From the NCBI GenBank assembly GCA_029851415.1, contig CM056742.1:154695121-154759120 (forward strand): 64,000 nucleotides of DNA, given 5' to 3'. The position numbers and the translations under genes were made by a program. Of the stretch, positions 1 to 11,755 are shown one piece after another. The notes beneath the pieces were generated by a model. That model made no database searches, was not told where the DNA came from, and was given only the letters and a program-made list of their open reading frames with translations. Each line of letters begins with the position of its first letter. The first letter of the stretch is position 1. The stretch is from Eretmocerus hayati (taxonomy: Eukaryota; Arthropoda; Insecta; Hymenoptera; Aphelinidae).

Positions 1-513
1 ATGGCGCATCGTGTCTCCACCAAATAGAATTTCTGAATTCGTCCATCAATTTTGTGACGTTCGTATCTTCTTGGACAATCATTATAACACTGCTCACTGG
101 TTCAGTCAGATTTTTCACAATCTCTTCATTTATTTTGAAAATGCTCCTATGACGGAGATGTTTTCTCATTGGAGAATCTTCATTTTCCATGAAGATGTTT
201 ATCGGGTTGGGCAAATTCAACATACTGGATACTGATTGGTTCAAAGTCTCCTTGCTAAGGACAAGAGTTCCACTGTCGCCGAAACACTGATTGGCTATGT
301 GGCTCTGTTGTGGGGAAGAAACGAAATGAAATCGCAATGATTAGCGAATCATCAGACCTTTTTGATTGGACGATGAAAACTTACGGCCAAATGGAAAACT
401 CGATTGTTTTCCTCAGACCCCAACAAAGGATGTTTATTCTTGACATTTGGGTTTCCGAACGCCAATGGAAAAAAGATGACTTGAATTTTGAAGAAAATAT
501 CCAAGACAGCCAT
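1..513 (-). CDS. Ionotropic-receptor-like protein, N-terminal part (runs off left edge)
   Basis: Two exons on the minus strand: 513-385 begins with ATG directly after an in-frame stop, and 304 continues open to position 1. They are joined by an 80 bp intron (384-305) with a GTAAGT donor and an acceptor ending in a pyrimidine run plus CAACAG. The joint is in phase and gives about 144 residues. Residues 1-20 look like a signal peptide (MAVLDIFFKIQVIFFPLAFG). The segment after it (HIANQCFGDSGTLVLSK, then NPINIFMENED and VIMIVQED) has the texture of the extracellular ligand-binding region of divergent insect ionotropic receptors, which are ligand-gated cation channels of chemosensory neurons. An N-glycosylation site (NLT) is visible. 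The pore and ligand-binding lobes lie outside the window. The family call rests on general resemblance only; another secreted or membrane protein is possible. Confidence 0.45.
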
Positions 514-2757
514 AATTCACTCCATCAAATTCATGTGGTTTGTTGCTCTGACAGTCACAGCAGGAACTGAGAATTGATAGATATCATGACTGCATACGAC
601 CTCTTTTTCATGTTTGAAAAAATTTTATGACCAACCTTTAAAAAAATCAATCGTGCCACCATAAGAATAGATGATAATGTGGGAGAATGACGAGCGATTA
701 ATATAAGTAAAGAAACATGAGAGTGACGTTCTTGATGCTATCAGCAAAGTGTTCTTCAAGATTGCCAAAAGCTTTTATGATTACGAATAATCATGGGATG
801 TATGACCGTAATACGACCGTAGCTCACTGGCAGCGGCCGTACTACGATCGCGGGCTACTGTCGAAATACTGAGCGTATTCCGGCGTGGCCCAATACGCTC
901 TCCATAGCTTGCGCCGGTATTACGGCCGTATCGACGCTTTAACTACTGGCTGACACATAACCTTTTTCAGTAAACCGCAATTTTCAATTGATAAATATTC
1001 CTATTCACTCCCAATGAGTTCTTGTGTTGACTGAAAAACTTCCCCGAATGCTGTAGTACAATATCATTATACATGGAAATCTACAATAACCGCGGGGTTT
1101 CCTAAGATTTCCAAATCATGCAGTAGGTATTTTTGTGCAGTTGGCTCGGCAGTTGCACCGCGCGTGACTGCAGGGCTTGTGGTGGTTTGTTGGACAGCTA
1201 TTATCACTCGTGTAAAACGTCAACGGCTTTTCCCGATTTGTGTGGTTCCAAGTCAAATCATGTTGAGTCAGTCATCCCGTACATCAACCTTTTGAGTGAC
1301 AAACAGTGGGAAGTGGGTTCGTCAGTTTGCGCTGGCATTTATCAAAATCACGCGAGAAACCGTCAGCTAACCTTAAAGAAGTAGCATCCAAACGAAGTAA
1401 AATTCATACGAATTCTGGGCTAACCACGGAGGAGAAAGCTATTATAGCTCCAGTACGATGAGACTCTGTGTCATGATCACTGTGAGGCCAGTTCTTTGCA
1501 CTCTCACAGTGTAGTTATGGCGTATTTGTTTGATCGACTATACTACACCTGGGAATGAACCAGTAGTTTGAGCATTTGTACGGCCGTATTATTGACTTAG
1601 GCTATTGCCAAACAGCGTAGGCTACGCAGGGATTACGGTCGTAATACTCCCAGCATTTCGATGATAGTCTACGACCGTAATACGGAGTATAGGCAGTACT
1701 GCTATGCTGATATTTCCACGAGGTTTCTTGTTTCAGGAGTATTCATTTGTCCATCAAAGCATGTACGTTGATCGAGGATACAAAAAACATTGAAAATTTT
1801 AGAGTCCAACATTGAAGAGTCTCCCCAAACCAACGTGCCTGTGTAAATCAAACTTTGAATTCATGTAGGTCATCATTAGAACAGAAAGCCTGACTACTGA
1901 ATGGAACGAACATTGATTTTGATCGACCGAGTAACACCAACTGAGAATTTTTCACTGGCAATAATTTGTTAATCAGACATGTAATTAGTGCGATTGTTGA
2001 ATGAAGAAGACTGTTACAGAACCAGGGGACGGATAAAGGATCGGTGTACTAGGATCGGTTGAAAGCGATTCGCATGATGTCCGAAACAACTTACAGTATT
2101 CACTGGTGGATGTAGGTTGGAACATTATTTTCATGATTCATTTTGAGAAAATACTTGGCATATGGTACCCTTTGAACAGAATCTATAATCCATGACAATA
2201 TTGTAGAGCCAACTATAATAGGCAAGAACAATCAATGAAATGAAGAGTAAGGTGCGGGAACGCTTCTTCTAGCAAAATTACTCAAGTAAATTGCCTAGGA
2301 TAATTTACAAGGAATTCACATAAGTCTACCCGGGCAAATTGCCCTAGAAAACTACCTGGGTAATTGACCAAGGTGAGTATTTCATCCATTGATTTTCGTC
2401 TCTCACGTAGGTGAAGGCCCGGGCTAAATATTGACCGGATAGATTACAGGAGTTTTTTTATCGAAGTCGAACATACTTATAACACATCAATTGACTTTCA
2501 CCCCTCTCCCCTCCCCCGTTTTCTCCTCCCTTGGGATCAGAGTGGAAAATTGCTCGGCTATCCGTTCAGCATGGTAATAGTCCAGGGAAATATTTCGATG
2601 AAATATTTCTGTGAAATCTCCGAGGAATATTTCATAAAATATATCATAAAGCTCCCGAAAATATTTTATGAAATATTAAAAACAATATTCCAGAATTCTC
2701 ACGTTGAATGATTCCTGAATGAGTAAGACATTGAAGTCCAGATCACACTCTGAGCCA
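514..2757. other. Intergenic DNA, no gene recognised; CCGTA-rich patches
   Basis: No reading frame here looks like a conserved protein. Two patches (about 800-945 and 1575-1695) share the short palindromic motif TACGGCCGTA or TATTACGGTCGTA in both orientations, which may be the ends of a degraded inverted-repeat element of about 900 bp. The first few hundred bases should hold the promoter of the minus-strand gene that starts at 513, but no clear core element was seen. At about 2575-2680 there is AT-rich sequence with repeated AAATATTT. Confidence 0.4.
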
Positions 2758-3005
2758 CACTGTAAAAAATTTGTGGGAAAAACTGCAACCAGTGGTTATA
2801 ATCAACCAGCTGGTTGATTTTTGGCACAAACCAGTGGTTGACTACCTATCCAACCACTGGTTGACTTTTTTCCCACAACGAATATATAAGGATGAATGCG
2901 GCACCCACGATATTGGTCGATGGTGGTCTCCGGTTGACACTTTTGATTCGGAAAAACAAGTTTCGTCATTTTTTTTCACAAACAAAGAGGGATAAACATT
3001 AGCCC

Positions 3006-3585
3006 CGGTCGCGTATGGACGACAAAGCGGGTTGCCTGTCATGCAGGAGTCGAATACACGTCGTAAGGCTGGAGGGATGGATAGATGGACGGATGGGGTG
3101 GGAGGGTAGATGGGATGGATGGATGGATGGAACGGAATGGAACGGACCGGAATGGGGCGAAATGGAACGGAGTCTCATTGGATGGAGGGGAACGGAACTG
3201 GCCGGATGGGGCAAAATGGAACGGGCGGGAAAATGGAACGGACTCTAATTGGATGGAGGGGGACGGAACTGGCCGGATGGGGCAAAATGGAATGGGTGGG
3301 GCAAAATAGAACGGAGTTGAATTGGGTGGAATCGACCGGAACGAAATGGAATTGAATTATATGGATGGGAGACATCGATACAATTCAGTTCCATTTCGTT
3401 CCATATCATTTCGTTCCATTCCGTTCAATTCCACTCCGTTCCGTTCTGGTCCGTTCCGTTCCATTTCGGTCCGGTCCATTCCGTTCCATTCCATCCATCC
3501 GTCCATCTATCCATCCCTCCAGTCTTACGACGTGTATTCGACTCCTGCAGGGCAGGCAACCCGCTTTGTCATCCATACGCGACCG
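3006..3585. repeat. Foldback insert with strand-switching GGAAT-like minisatellite
   Basis: The insert is bounded by inverted repeats of about 75 bp (3006-3080 and 3511-3585) that start CGGTCGCGTATGGA. The core is a degenerate array of GGATGG and GGAACGGAATGG units. It runs purine-rich on the plus strand to about 3360, then flips to TTCCATTCCG, so the array itself is palindromic. The other arm of the enclosing element (11757-11772) lacks it and shows the uninterrupted site (attagccc joined to ggccctgcc), so the boundaries are exact. No target duplication is visible. Translations of the array (RNGTERNG-like) are not proteins. Confidence 0.75.
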
Positions 3586-3600
3586 GGCCCTGCCGAAAAA

Positions 3601-3785
3601 AATCAGGTGATATATCAGTTGATATATCAGATGATTTAGCAGGTGATATATCAGGTGATTTATCAGGTGATTTATCATGTGATATATCAGGTGATTTATC
3701 ATTTGACAAATCAGATGATTTGTCAGATGATATATCATGCCAAATTGTCACGTGATATATCACATGATATATCAGGTGATATTTT
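3601..3785. repeat. Short tandem repeat, GATATATCAGGT-type units (left arm)
   Basis: Degenerate 10-11 bp units built on GATATATCAGGT and GATTTATCAGGT run through this stretch. Many units contain the palindrome TGATATATCA. The same array occurs in inverted orientation at 11572-11755 in the other arm of the enclosing element. Confidence 0.75.
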
Positions 3786-3905
3786 AAAATTTATTTATTA
3801 AAAATAATTATTATTCCGGCGCTTTCTGAGGCGCTTTCGCATGTTTCATGTGGTCAAGTGTCGCAACTGGTTAGAGAAAAAACGTATTTCGAACAATAAA
3901 ATTTT

Positions 3906-3978
3906 GCACTTACGGGGACTCGAACCTGGAACCTTCGCATTTGTAGCCCCGACACTCAGACCACTGCGCCATCGAGGA
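3906..3978 (-). other. tRNA-like sequence in left arm
   Basis: On the minus strand there is an A-box-like TGGCGCAGTGG (3971-3961) and a perfect B box GGTTCGAGTCC (3926-3916), spaced as in a tRNA gene. The acceptor stem does not pair and only three of five T-stem pairs form, so this is a tRNA-derived or pseudo-tRNA sequence rather than a working tRNA gene. It could still act as an internal RNA polymerase III promoter. An identical copy is at 11374-11446. Confidence 0.55.
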
Positions 3979-4200
3979 TGTATCTATCTGGAGTCTAAAA
4001 TGTGTATATCAAGGATACTCTTTTATAAGGCGAAACTTAGTCTGTTGTCGGCAAAGTCAAGAATGCAGTCGAACAATTGATACGTATTTATACGTTCAAC
4101 TTATAGTGCTATTATTTTTCAAGTTCGGTACTAAATTCTATTAATGATTCAGTCAGAGGGGTAGTGCAAAAATTGATGGAGAGTGTGAAGGGCAAATATT

Positions 4201-4700
4201 ACCTGATCACTTCATATTTTTCTCTGGGGGCATGTGAGATGGATACTGGGGTGGTGATTTCCGGACAACAATTTGACTCAGGAAAACAAGTATTCTTATG
4301 TTTCCTTGTCAACGAATGAAAAAATTACCAGCGCCGGCCGCGCGAGCCTTTTTGGAAAGAAATTCAGGTTAAGAAGCGTTTCTGCGATCCATTATCGGGA
4401 TCGGTGATCGCCCAGCTAGGGCTGTCACGCTCAGCTGGCGTAAAAAATTAGCCCGTTTTTCTATCATGGGTATTGTATGAAGCCCATGAGATTGGTCATT
4501 GATGGTTACCGGACGACATTTTTGGACCAGAAGAACAAGTTTCTCCGTGTTTTTCGATCACCAAATAGATATAAACACCAGCGCCGGTCGCGTGAGCCTT
4601 TACGGAAAAAATTCAGGGTAATCGATGTTTTTGCCATCCATTATCAGGATTGGTGACCGATCGGGTGAGGCTGCCAGATGCGCTGTAAATCCTCATCTGA
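4201..4700. repeat. Two diverged direct repeats of about 240 bp
   Basis: The blocks 4215-4440 and 4450-4690 match one another in order: a CATGAGAT-like start, a GGTNNCCGGACGACA stretch, AACAAGTTTCTNCGTGTTT, CCAGCGCCGG-CGCG, GAGCCTTT, then ATCCATTATCRGGAT-GGTGA. The segment 2890-3010 is a shorter relative and about 8400-8640 is an inverted one. This repeated module builds up the inner flanks of the composite palindrome. No coding signal was seen. Confidence 0.5.
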
Positions 4701-5763
4701 GAAATTCATATGGAAAAGAGTTTATTTGCTGAATTCACAATTTGAATCTGTAAATGTTACAAATTCAAACTATTGACTAAGAGCTTTCCAAATTGACAGA
4801 AAGGCAATTTTCTCGACTAAAAAAAACCTTAATTAGCACAACAGGTACTGTATAGGCTCACAAATCAGTGAAATATCGGTGAATAATATCAGTAAATTAA
4901 TCTAGTGCATGATGGGGATCGATCTGTTGATCTTTGGGTTACATCGAGTATGAATTCGGAGGCATGACTACTGTACCAGCAGGTCGAACACACGGTGCTC
5001 TTTCAAAATACCCATATTGTTCTGTACATTGGCTCCCGGGACATTTTCTGTGTTCTCGTGCTTCAAACATGATGAGTCGTAGGTAAATATGACTTAATCA
5101 ACGTGATTTGGTGGTGCTGAGTAATAACAATTAACCAGAAATTATTATCAACAAATTTTTATAAATCATTGCAAAATATTTTTTTTTGGAAAAAATGTGC
5201 CGCATTCTTTACCATATGTGTTTCGAGTGCATTAGTGCTTTTTCTTTACCATATGTATTTCGAGTGCGAGATAGTTTGCATTAGCATGTCATCATAACCC
5301 ATACTTTTCTGGGGAATATTTCCCAAGTTCCAGAGAACTCGAGAAGTTTCAACATTTCAAATCTTCCATGCATTGATTTGTTGATCTCGAGTGAAATGGA
5401 ATTTTTCGACTCCCCAATGGTCTAAACTCCTGTTCAAAGCATCCTCGAGAAGAGGAAACTCAAATTCACCCAGGAAATTCTTCTACTCATCCATATTTCC
5501 ATACACATTTTTCCGCACATCAGGTCATTTCCCACGGCCTTCCATGAATCACAAAATGAATTTATATTATCGACAGATTCAAATGCAAATATTTCTGTTA
5601 AGTCTAAGATCTGCATTTTCAAAAGTTGTAGATAACATATTTATCTGTTGAAATTGAATATTCATCTGTTAAAATTACATATAATTCATGTGTAGGAATT
5701 GCAGATTTACCTAGAGGAATAATTTTTACAGATTCAATTTGTGAATTTTCACTGTTTGAAATT
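4701..5763. other. Spacer inside composite element, no gene seen
   Basis: AT-rich DNA between the repeated module and the inner foldback element. It includes a short inverted pair of ATATGTGTTTCGAGTGCA-like sequence in direct repeat near 5210-5275. No protein-like frame with conserved features was seen. Confidence 0.4.
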
Positions 5764-8401
5764 TACAGTGTACCTTTTAAAATTAATGGATCATGCACGG
5801 TCTCACTAAATCCATGATAACTTCGAACCCCTTCATCGCATAAAAAGTTTGAAAAAAGGATCTTGGAGATCACAAAAAAATCTATTGATTCATGTGTTTC
5901 AAACATTTTTCAAGTGCTTTTTGAGTGTCCGTAATCGACATTGGAAATCTAAAAAAAATTCTTCTTCGGTGGATCACCTACAACTTTGACGGGATAGTCC
6001 GGATAACAAGAGTTGTTACGGGATCTCGTAGCTCGTTTCAAAATCTGCAATTTCTCTTTTCTAAAGTCTCCTGTACGACCTTCCCCGTCCGAGTAACGAG
6101 CTTGGAAAAAAAAGTTTGTATAACATAGGCTGCTTATGGAGATCCCGAGGCCGGCACCTGTTTCATTCCGTCTTGCTCTATTCTAGTGCACACATTTATC
6201 AAAAAAATATCACGCTACATGATTTTGACGTAAAATGATCTGTTCTTTCAGAATCTTCTATCAGATTTTGTCTCCAATATACTCTCTCAGCATGAATCAG
6301 TCAGATCTAACTGACAATCAGTCCATCCACACTGATCGGGTCAGTTAAGTGGGATCAATTTTAACTGAATGAATCAGTCTATATAGACTGATTCATCAGT
6401 AAATCTGTGCATGTAATACTGATTCACATGTGGTTTACGGATTCAAACTTTACTGATTGACAAGTGTCACGCGAACTTTACTTATCTTCTTTGACAAAAT
6501 ACGTCAGAAAACATGTTCAACCGAATCGTGATCCTCGACCGGAACTCACTGTATGAAGATGATAACCATGCGTAAGTACGAGTGAAGACACTTTTCGACG
6601 ATTTCTCTTGGAATTTCATTCAGAGCAACTCATCCCAAGTAGATCCCAATTTGTTCTAAACGGTTTTCGATGTGAAATTCGACGAGTAATCCGATGAAAA
6701 TGTTAGATTTGAGCTGAAGGGGGCCCCGAGGCCCTAAAAATTACTTTTTTCCAAAAAACTCCTCTTTTTAAGGTTAAATCACCCTTTTCCGATTCTGCGA
6801 GAATCTTTTTCGCAAAGTTCCGCTCTTTTGACGTCAAAATGTGTGTTTGTAATATTTTTCTAATAAGGTCTTATGAAAAATCAATCAAATAACCTAGAAA
6901 TCGCAACTTTGAACATGATTTTTGGATTCTCGTGCTATAAAATATCATATGAAACTGCGTGCAGATGGGTAGTTTTGTTAGGAAGGACTTATAGCACTCG
7001 CTTTGTTCGTGCCATAAATAGTCCTTCGTACGAAAATACCCATGTACGTGCAGTGTCATGATATGCTATTTTTGCGGATTTTAAAAACGAAAATAGGCCG
7101 CTAAACTTGCACGGATCACTTTCGGGGCCTAAAAACTGATGTGCTTCCCACCTTCTTTCATGATGTATGACATGTACCCAAAGTTACAAAAGAATCCGTG
7201 ACCTGCGACCCAATAGTTGGCAATATTAAGAAGAATGACTCAAATGTAACAATGCACGGAACTGACATTTCGACCCTCTATCCTCGAAAATAAAAAAGAG
7301 AATCGAACGGATTGGTCTGGAAATTCATTCCCAAGTGTATTATAATAAAATACATGAAGGAAAATTTGAACGGAGTAATTCGGAGCTCGCTTGTCGAAAT
7401 GAAAGGTCAAAGGTCATAACACGTTCCGTGTAAGTTATCGCGATGATACCGATATGGTAATTACTGATTCAAACTTTACTGATTGACAACTATTTCGCGA
7501 ATGTCACTGATTCATCAGTAAAATTCTCGGGGTATTTATGCTAGAAAAAAGAAGTTATGCTGAATCAGTACTCTAGGCGCTAACTGACCGAATCAGTCCA
7601 TATGGACTGACAATCAGTTAATCGATTTAGGATCAATTATAACTAATGAATCAGTGTATATGGACTGATCCGGTCAGTTAACTCAATCAATAGTAATGAT
7701 TTACGAGAATTTGATGATCAGCTGGCCTTTGGAGCGAAAGAAGAATTACTGATTCAATCAGTGACGTTTTTAATACTGACAGAATCAATGAAAATCTGAC
7801 TGATTCGTGCTGAGAAAGTAATATGGACGGCCAAAACACGGAATAAATCGATGTTCATAACAAAAATTGAAAAATCGTTGTCACCTTAAATCTGAGACAA
7901 AATCTGATACATTTGTCTGAAAGATGAGATCATTTTACGTCAAAATCATGTGCCGTGATATTTTTTTGATGAGTTTTCGCACTAGAATAGAGCAAGACGA
8001 AACGAAATAGGTACCAGCCTCGGGATCTCCATAAGCAGCCTATGTTATACAAACTTTTCTCGCCCAGCTCGTTCCCCGGACAGGAAAGGTCGTACAGGAA
8101 ACTTTAAGAGAAGGAAATTGTAGGTTTTGAAACGAGCTAAGAGATCCCGTAAGAATTTTTGTGATCTGACCTTTCCCGTCAAAGTTGGAGGTGATCCACT
8201 GAAGAAGAATTTCTTTAGATTTTCAATGTCGATTACGGGCACTCAAAAAGCACTTGAAAAATATTTAAAACGCATAAATCGATAGATTTTTTTGTGATCT
8301 TCAAGATCCTTTTTTCAAAATTACCATACGATGAAGGAGTTCGAAGTTATCATGGATTTAGTGAGACCATGCATGATCCATTAATTTTGGAAGGTACTGT
8401 A
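5764..8401. mobile_element. Foldback element, family A, copy 1 (2.6 kb)
   Basis: The ends are TACAGTGTACC (left) and GGTACTGTA (right), followed inward by matching inverted sequence that includes AATTAATGGATCATGCA and GTCTCACTAAATCCATGATA. The arms pair from the ends to about 6250 and from about 7830. The next layer (6270-6470 and 7480-7830) consists of repeated CTGATTCA and GACTGATTCATCAG motifs, also in inverted order. The centre holds a separate dispersed repeat (6870-7075). A relative with the same terminal motif and internal blocks lies at 55150-56240. No transposase was seen; target duplications are unclear. Confidence 0.65.
6870..7075 (+). repeat. Dispersed 200 bp repeat with hairpin core, copy 1
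   Basis: A segment containing CGCAACTTTGAACATGATTT, then a hairpin formed by GTAGTTTTGTTAGGAAGGACT and a partly inverted AGTCCTTCGTACGAAAATAC, ending in GCAGTGTCATGATAT. The same order of blocks occurs on the minus strand at 29850-30045. The two copies are clearly homologous, though diverged by small changes. The centre of the hairpin (GCACTCGCTTTGTTCGTGCC) is shared. Confidence 0.65.
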
Positions 8402-8839
8402 GATTATGGGCTTGCTTAGGTAAGTCGGCAGCCCCAGCCAAGCGATCACCAACTCAGATAAAGAATCCCGGAAACGTTGGTTGACCTGGATTTCAAACAG
8501 AAAAAGCTCAAGTGGCCACCACTGATGTTTTTATCCATTATTGTCTACAAGAAAAATTGAAGAAATTCGTTTTTCTGACTCAAAAAGGTGGTCCGTATAA
8601 ATATACCGTTCACTAATCTCATGAATCACTACGAGAAGAAATCCTTAGTCTCAGGTTGATTTCGTGCTTATAGAGCAAGATGCAACAAAGTCAAGACGAA
8701 AAATCTTCAAAATGAGCGAGCGCTGCATATGAAGCGGGATTTGATCTTTACAGCAAGCCATATTTATAGCTGAACTTTAGAACTCTCATGTTTGTCAACA
8801 TAAATATACATGAGTCATTCTGGAGCAAGCTAAACGAAA
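8402..8839. repeat. Inverted counterpart of the 4450-4700 module
   Basis: Read on the minus strand, this stretch has CTCATGAGATTAGTGAACGG, an AAAACGAATTTCT segment, ATAATGGATAAAAAC, then GGTGATCGCTTGG and GGGGCTGCC, in the same order as the module at 4450-4700. It is the right-hand flank of the inner foldback element and is diverged from its partner. Confidence 0.45.
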
Positions 8840-10590
8840 CCGTCACCAGGGGGGTTTGGGAAAAATCCGAAAATTTTTGTCTGTCAGTACTATGTTTCAA
8901 TAGTATGAAAAAATTTTTTCCCGATTTTTTCGGCCCCCCTCCCCCCTTGTAGGCCATAGGGCCCATGAAAGGGCCCTTTTAAGCCTATTTTAGAAAAATC
9001 ATAGTTCCTACAGAATCCAACATTTCTCAACGTACTTAGGCGCATTTTCTTCGTTAAAACTGATACTTTTCAGAAAAAAATTGTCCCGGACGAATAAGTC
9101 AGCCTGACGACTTCTGCAAGCTATTTATTCAGAGCAAATTTTAGCAATTTCTGCGTCATCTCGTGTGCAACCTAGATCCAACTAGAGAGGAGATAATTGA
9201 CTTTTACCATCGGTCATTTTGGAGGTCTTGGAAAGACCTACAATTTGCCTACTTGTAAAAGTCAATTATCATTTAATTGTTGCAGCTACAGTCGGTACAA
9301 GTTAGCTATTTTCGAAAAAGTCGAAAATTCAGGACTCAATTCCCAAACTATATCTTAATTTTTGTCCACCAAACTAATGCGAAAATGTTCTTTGAGACAT
9401 TCACTTTCATTGGAAATAATTTGGCGGAGGTTATTTTTTAAATTTTTTTTTTGACGAGCGTAACAAAATGCCGCATTTTGTCGTTTTAGCAAAAATGGCA
9501 CCTTTGACCACGGTCACATATGCTCCCATCAGGACTGATGTGCACCAACCTGTGTGAAAGTATTCCCTAAAGTACCCCCAAGTACGTGTAAGAATCTGCG
9601 AGGACGAGCCTCTAGTCAGGAGCGAGCTGTAGGTTCTATTTACCGTGTCAAAAATAGGCATTATTTTGGTTATTTGGGCGTACGCGACCGAGAGCACGAT
9701 TTTACTTGTTCTGGCTTACAAATGAGATAATGGGCTAGAATGAGGATCCGAATATACTGTTCCGATTCAAAATGACCACCTGAACACAAATCCGAGGTCA
9801 GTCCAGCTCCAGACCGTCGTCTAATGCCTCAACGGTGTCCGAACTCGTCAACAGAGTCCAAATCCTTTTGGGACAGAGAGATGATTCTATAGGGCAAAAC
9901 TGACTGCGCGCGGAATAGTGTTTAGATGGTCATTTTGAGTCGGAAAAGTATGTTTGGATCCTCGTTCTAGCCCATTATCTCATTTGTAAGCCAGAACAAG
10001 TAAAATCTTGCTCTCGGTCGCGTACGCCCAAATAGCCGAAGTAATGCCTATTTTTGACACGGTAAATAGAACCTACAGCTCGCTCCTGACTAGAGGCTCG
10101 ACCCCGCAAATTCTTACACGTACTTGGGGGTACTTTGGGGAATACTTACATACAGATTGGTGCAAATCAGCCCAGATGGGATCATATGTGACGGTGGTCA
10201 AAGATGCCATTTTCGCTAAAAGGATCCAATGCGGCATTTTGTAACGCTCGGCAAAATAATATTTTAAAAATAACCTCCGCCAAATTTCTCCCACTGAAAG
10301 TGAATGTCTCAAAGAACATTTTCGCATTAGTTTGGTGGACAAAAATTAAGATATAGTTTGGGAATTGAGTCCTGAATTTTTGACTTTTTCGAAAATAGCT
10401 CAACTTGTACCGACTGTAGCTGCAACAAAAAAATGATAATTGACTTTTACAAGTAGGCAAATTGTAGGTCTTTCCAAGACCTTTAAAATGACCGATCGTA
10501 AAAGTCAATTATCTCCTCTCTAGTTGGATCTAGGTTGCCCACAAGATGACGTAGAAATTCCTAAAATTTGCTCGCAATAAATGGCTTGCA
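8840..10590. mobile_element. Foldback element, family C, copy 1
   Basis: The arms pair around a centre near 9850: 9165-9440 with 10240-10560 (the arm outer parts include AAAGTCAATTATC and GTTGGATCTAGG), and 9700-9790 with 9925-10005 (TTCTGGCTTACAAATGAGATA and its reverse complement). The left tail 8840-9160 is related in reverse to 54835-55100. A half-length copy in inverted orientation lies at 53770-55100. This insertion has no partner in the left half of the enclosing composite palindrome, so it arrived after the palindrome formed. Frames of 78-122 residues inside it are mirror-image by-products of the arms. Confidence 0.6.
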
Positions 10591-11099
10591 GAAGTAAAAT
10601 TAAACGATGCTTTTGCTTTCAAAACAATGTGAGGTGTGGGTCGCGATGCATCGTCAAACGACATGCTTTAATAAGTTGTGTGTATGAGATAAGCTAGAAA
10701 TATTTGCAGTCATCAGGTATATTTATCTGTGTGACGATTATGTACCTCACATAAAACATTGACTTGATATGATGATCAAAAGCCCATTTCATTCTCCAAA
10801 TGACCACCGTGTGTTTAACCCATGTCCATATTTCAAAGCCAAATACACGCTGAACAAACGGTGGATCGGCCCCTCGCCAGTTTATGAACCGGCTAGCCAG
10901 TTTATAAATCGACTTGACAATATGTTCAAAACCCGTCCGAGATTCCGGCGGAGCGTTTTTTGAATATACTGGCTGCGAGTTTATAAATAAACTGTCGGAA
11001 GTGAGTGAACGGGCTACGACATATATAAGGCTTCTTCTCAGATTCCGGGTTTGGTTTTCCAAATAGTTTCTTTTTGTAGAAAAGAAGAAATGTATGCGT
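10591..11099. other. Spacer inside composite element, no gene seen
   Basis: It contains two short direct repeats (CCAGTTTATAAA near 10890 and a relative near 10975) and two GATTCCGG motifs. The open frames here do not resemble proteins. Confidence 0.35.
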
Positions 11100-11373
11100 C
11101 AAATATGTAATTGACTCTTGGCCCCCAGAGGAGAATATGAAGTGATCAGGTAATATTTGCCCTTCACACTCTCCATCAATTTTTGCACTACCCCTCTGAC
11201 TGAATCATTAATAGAATTTAGTACCGAACTTGAAAAATAATAGCACTATAAGTTGAACGTATAGATACGTATCAATTGTTCGACTGCATTCTTGACTTTG
11301 CCGACAACAGACTAAATTTCGCCTTATAAAAGAGTATCCTTGATATACACATTTTAGACTCCAGATAGATACA

Positions 11374-11446
11374 TCCTCGATGGCGCAGTGGTCTGAGTGT
11401 CGGGGCTACAAATGCGAAGGTTCCAGGTTCGAGTCCCCGTAAGTGC
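11374..11446 (+). other. tRNA-like sequence in right arm
   Basis: A box TGGCGCAGTGG at 11381-11391 and B box GGTTCGAGTCC at 11426-11436. It is the inverted copy of the sequence at 3906-3978, with no difference seen. The cloverleaf is defective in the acceptor stem and in part of the T stem. Lying inside the inverted arms suggests it was part of the ancestral mobile sequence, perhaps from a SINE. Confidence 0.55.
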
Positions 11447-11571
11447 AAAATTTTATTGTTCGAAATACGTTTTTTCTCTAACCAGTTGCGACACTTGACC
11501 ACATGAAACATGCGAAAGCGCCTCAGAAAGCGCCGGAATAATAATTATTTTTAATAAATAAATTTTAAAAT

Positions 11572-11755
11572 ATCACCTGATATATCATGTGATATATCAC
11601 GTGACAATTTGGCATGATATATCATCTGACAAATCATCTGATTTGTCAAATGATAAATCACCTGATATATCACATGATAAATCACCTGATAAATCACCTG
11701 ATTTATCACCTGCTAAATCATCTGATATATCAACTGATATATCACCTGATTTTTT
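11572..11755. repeat. Short tandem repeat, GATATATCACCT-type units (right arm)
   Basis: This is the inverted counterpart of the array at 3601-3785, with units such as GATAAATCACCT and GATATATCACAT. It lies directly inside the segment that leads to the right end of the composite element. Its open frames (DKSSDLSNDKSPD-like) are a product of the repeat and are not counted as genes. Confidence 0.75.

Noticed and set aside
3601..3785. CRISPR-like short repeat array
   Set aside because: Units are 10-11 bp, contiguous and without unique spacers, in a eukaryotic genome; it is a simple tandem repeat.
3841..4080. 79-residue frame, nearly identical to one on the minus strand at 11511-11272
   Set aside because: It is a translation through the tRNA-like sequence and its flanks in the inverted arms; conservation reflects the repeat and not a protein.
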